A stretch of DNA of 6,489 nt, taken from positions 1-6,489 of the forward strand of contig JASHQP010000608.1 in NCBI GenBank assembly GCA_030039095.1. Reading direction: 5' to 3'. A model generated the notes under the pieces. That model had not been told where the DNA came from and searched no databases. It saw nothing but the letters and a program-made list of their open reading frames with translations. A program made the position numbers and the translations under genes. Position 1 is the first letter of the stretch; every line of letters begins with the position of its first letter. Below, piece after piece: positions 5,062-6,489 of this stretch. Source of the DNA: Streptosporangiaceae bacterium. Lineage in GTDB: Bacteria; Actinomycetota; Actinomycetes; Streptosporangiales; Streptosporangiaceae.

Positions 5062-6405
5062 ATGCGATCGGCGTCAGGCTCGGCCAGCCGGGCGGAGACC
5101 GCCACGGTCAACGCGGCCGGGCTGGTTCAGGGCATTGCCCTGGTCACATTCCCCGCAGCCAGCACGATCTTCACCGCCAAGGGCTCCTACGACCTGTCCA
5201 GCACCCAGTACGGGCTGATGTTCGTCCCGCAGGTGATCACGGCGGTGACGTCGGCGCTGGTGGGCGCCGGGCTGATCGGGCCCGGCCTGGCCAGCAGGCT
5301 CGGCGAGCGGACGGTCTATCTGGCCGGCCTGGTGGCCGACCTGGCCGCGATGCTGCTGCTGATCGTGAGCTGGCTGGTGGTGCACCAGCACGCCGCGGCC
5401 TACGGGCTCCTGCTGGCCGCGACCGCGTGCCTGGGCGCGGGCTTCGGCCTCGCCGTCCCGGCGCTGAACACGCTGACGGCCGCGTTCCACCCCCGCGCCG
5501 TCGACCGGTCGGTGCTGGTGCTGAACGCCCTGCTCGGGCTCGGCACCGCGCTCGCCCCGGTGTTCGTCGCGATCTTTGTCGGCCTCGGGTTCTGGACCGG
5601 TCTGCCCATCCTCGCCGCCGTCCTGCTCGTCGGCCTGCTCCTGGTCAGCCTGCGGCTGCCGCTGCGCCCCGGCGCGCAGCCGGGCAGCGGGTCGCAGCCG
5701 GGCAGCGGGTCGCAGCCGGCCGCCGGATCCGCGGCAGCCAGAGTCCGGATCCCCGCCGGGCTCTGGCTGTTCGGCGCGTTCGCGATCCTCTACGGGTTCT
5801 GCGAGACCATGAACGGCAACTGGTCCCAGCTCGACATCACCTCGCTGGGCGTCGCGTCGTCGACCGCTGCGATCGCGCTGACCGCGTTCTGGGCCGTGGT
5901 CACCGCCGGGCGGCTGCTGTTCGCCGCGATCCAGCGCTGGCTGCCGAGCCGGGCGACCTTCCACATACTGCCTTTCCTGCTGGCCGGGGCGTTTCTGGTG
6001 ATCGCGGTGCTGCCCAAGCACGCCCCGCTGGCGTCGGTCGGCGCGTTCGCGCTGGCCGGGCTCGGCTGCTCGGCGCTGCTGCCGCTGACGATCAGCATCG
6101 GGCAGGAGAAGTTCCCACGCTCCGAGGCGCTCGTGGCCGGCGGGGTGATCGCGTGCTACCAGGCCGGCTACGGGCTGGCCGCGTTCGGCGTCGGCCCGGT
6201 GGTCGACGCCGGTGTGCGGCTCCCGGTGATCTTCGGCTGCAGTGCGGCGGTGGCGGCAGGCATGGGCCTGCTGTCGCTCGCGGTCGCCCGCGGCCGTCCG
6301 TCCCCACGGGCCCTGCACCCCCGCCCGTCCCCACCGTCACTACGCCCCCACCCGTCACCCTGGCGAGCCGCCAAGACCACCGGCGGCGCGCCCCGCGGGC
6401 GATGA
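5062..6405 (+). CDS. MFS transporter, 12 predicted membrane helices
   Basis: A 447-residue major facilitator superfamily permease of the cytoplasmic membrane. Hydrophobic segments fall at about 17-37, 51-75, 86-107, 112-135, 150-173, 177-199, then 232-249, 266-290, 300-318, 322-346, 356-378 and 386-409, the 6+6 MFS layout. A motif-A-like loop GPGLASRLGERTVYL lies between helices 2 and 3 (73-87). The central cytoplasmic linker (about 200-230) holds the QPGSGS tandem repeat. The C-terminus carries an unusual 37-residue Pro/Arg/Ser-rich tail (411-447). No motif reveals the substrate or whether it imports or exports. The ATG at 5062 is the first suitable codon and gives a normal N-terminus. No Shine-Dalgarno is evident upstream, and a poor -10-like TAGTGG at 5049-5054 would fit a near-leaderless start. 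The preceding hairpin at 5015-5044 argues against co-transcription with the kinase. It could supply substrate to, or export product from, the neighbouring pathway, but only position suggests this. Confidence 0.9.
   Translation: MRSASGSASRAETATVNAAGLVQGIALVTFPAASTIFTAKGSYDLSSTQYGLMFVPQVITAVTSALVGAGLIGPGLASRLGERTVYLAGLVADLAAMLLLIVSWLVVHQHAAAYGLLLAATACLGAGFGLAVPALNTLTAAFHPRAVDRSVLVLNALLGLGTALAPVFVAIFVGLGFWTGLPILAAVLLVGLLLVSLRLPLRPGAQPGSGSQPGSGSQPAAGSAAARVRIPAGLWLFGAFAILYGFCETMNGNWSQLDITSLGVASSTAAIALTAFWAVVTAGRLLFAAIQRWLPSRATFHILPFLLAGAFLVIAVLPKHAPLASVGAFALAGLGCSALLPLTISIGQEKFPRSEALVAGGVIACYQAGYGLAAFGVGPVVDAGVRLPVIFGCSAAVAAGMGLLSLAVARGRPSPRALHPRPSPPSLRPHPSPWRAAKTTGGAPRGR
5677..5719 (+). repeat. 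18-bp in-frame tandem repeat in the transporter linker
   Basis: The unit CAGCCGGGCAGCGGGTCG occurs twice exactly (5677-5694, 5695-5712), followed by seven bases of a third copy. It starts on a codon boundary and encodes QPGSGS twice, then QP. It lies in the flexible cytoplasmic loop between the two halves of the transporter, so copy-number change would keep the frame. Confidence 0.9.
6311..6332 (-). other. Potential G-quadruplex on the minus strand in the transporter 3' end
   Basis: The plus strand has four C-runs of 3, 5, 3 and 4 with short spacers (TGCA, G, GT), so the minus strand meets the G3+N1-7 quadruplex pattern. It is part of a wider C-rich, G-poor stretch (about 6295-6360) encoding the RPSP/HPSP-like tail. 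The bias may simply reflect proline and serine codons. Confidence 0.4.
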
Positions 6406-6449
6406 ATGTACCGATAGACGGGGCAGAGGCCGTCGAATGGTACATTCAT
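6402..6449. repeat. Nested inverted repeat spanning the transporter stop codon
   Basis: The outer arms ATGAATGTACC (6402-6412) and GGTACATTCAT (6439-6449) are perfect complements. Inside a 4x4 internal loop (GATA/GAAT), GACGG (6417-6421) pairs with CCGTC (6430-6434) around an eight-base loop. The left arm contains the transporter TGA (6403-6405) and the right arm ends on the first two bases of an ATG at 6448. The outer arms are A/T-rich, unlike everything else here, so chance is unlikely. It could be a terminator without a T-run, an operator for the next gene, or an end of a small repeat element. Confidence 0.7.
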
Positions 6450-6489
6450 GAAGATCAATTTCAGGTGTGCGGCAAGGGTGGCCGCGGCC
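6448..6489 (+). CDS. Possible start of a further gene, cut by the window edge
   Basis: An ATG at 6448 opens a frame of 14 codons to the window end (MKINFRCAARVAAA). A basic start followed by an alanine-rich stretch could be the beginning of a signal peptide. There is no Shine-Dalgarno sequence, and the codons AAT, AGG and TGT are unusual for this genome. The ATG touches the right arm of the 6402-6449 palindrome. This is too short to call with confidence; the sequence may also be intergenic. Confidence 0.22.
   Translation, partial: MKINFRCAARVAAA

Noticed and set aside
5074..6318. Minus-strand open frame of 414 codons
   Set aside because: Antisense to the MFS transporter; Gln/Arg/Gly/Asp-rich, which is how antisense hydrophobic helices read.
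4207..6405. Kinase plus MFS pump as an antibiotic-resistance cassette
   Set aside because: The APH fold is shared by many metabolic kinases, the transporter has no drug-efflux signature I can see, and a strong hairpin separates the two genes.
1..6489. CRISPR array, tRNA/rRNA, insertion sequence or phage genes
   Set aside because: No regularly spaced repeats, no cloverleaf-like or rRNA-like sequence and no transposase, integrase or phage protein motifs were seen in any frame.

Overview
The window is very GC-rich (roughly 70% or more by eye). G/C dominates third codon positions in every gene, GTG starts occur, and strong purine-rich ribosome binding sites alternate with apparently leaderless starts. 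This points to a high-GC actinomycete (Actinomycetota). I see no mobile element, tRNA, rRNA or CRISPR array. There are six complete protein genes, one truncated gene at the left edge, a possible seven-codon leader ORF, a possible gene start at the right edge, and several well-formed inverted repeats between genes.

Left arm, minus strand (1-2645). A gene at 1857-2645 resembles 2-oxopent-4-enoate hydratases (XylJ/DmpE/MhpD type). It is followed with no gap (TAG directly followed by ATG) by a paralogue at 1095-1856 that looks more like 4-oxalocrotonate decarboxylase (XylI/DmpH type). In classical catechol meta-cleavage pathways these two related proteins act in consecutive steps and associate physically. 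After a 238-bp gap holding a striking nested palindrome (1004-1051) comes a SAM-dependent O-methyltransferase (1-856), cut off by the window edge.

Right arm, plus strand (2813-4154). It is transcribed divergently from a 167-bp control region. It encodes an isocitrate lyase/PEP mutase superfamily C-C lyase carrying the KKCGH catalytic loop, and 16 bp further on a small GlcG/HbpS-type (DUF336) protein. The lyase GTG overlaps the stop codon of a seven-codon ORF that has its own strong ribosome binding site.

Far right (4207-6489). An aminoglycoside phosphotransferase-fold kinase and a 12-helix MFS transporter follow on the plus strand. Each lacks a Shine-Dalgarno sequence and each is preceded by a hairpin, so they look like independent units rather than members of the lyase operon. 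The transporter stop codon lies inside a second nested palindrome (6402-6449), whose other arm touches the ATG of a possible next gene.

Taken together (inference), the divergent pair of operons looks like a small catabolic or tailoring module acting on short 2-oxo or 2-hydroxy acids. The hydratase/decarboxylase pair would process an unsaturated 2-oxo acid and the ICL-type lyase would cleave a 2-hydroxy di- or tricarboxylate. The usual partners (extradiol dioxygenase, tautomerase, 4-hydroxy-2-oxovalerate aldolase, acylating aldehyde dehydrogenase) are not in the window, so the substrate cannot be named. The decarboxylase-like protein has Gln in place of one of the usual metal-binding Glu residues, which also argues against a textbook meta-cleavage role.
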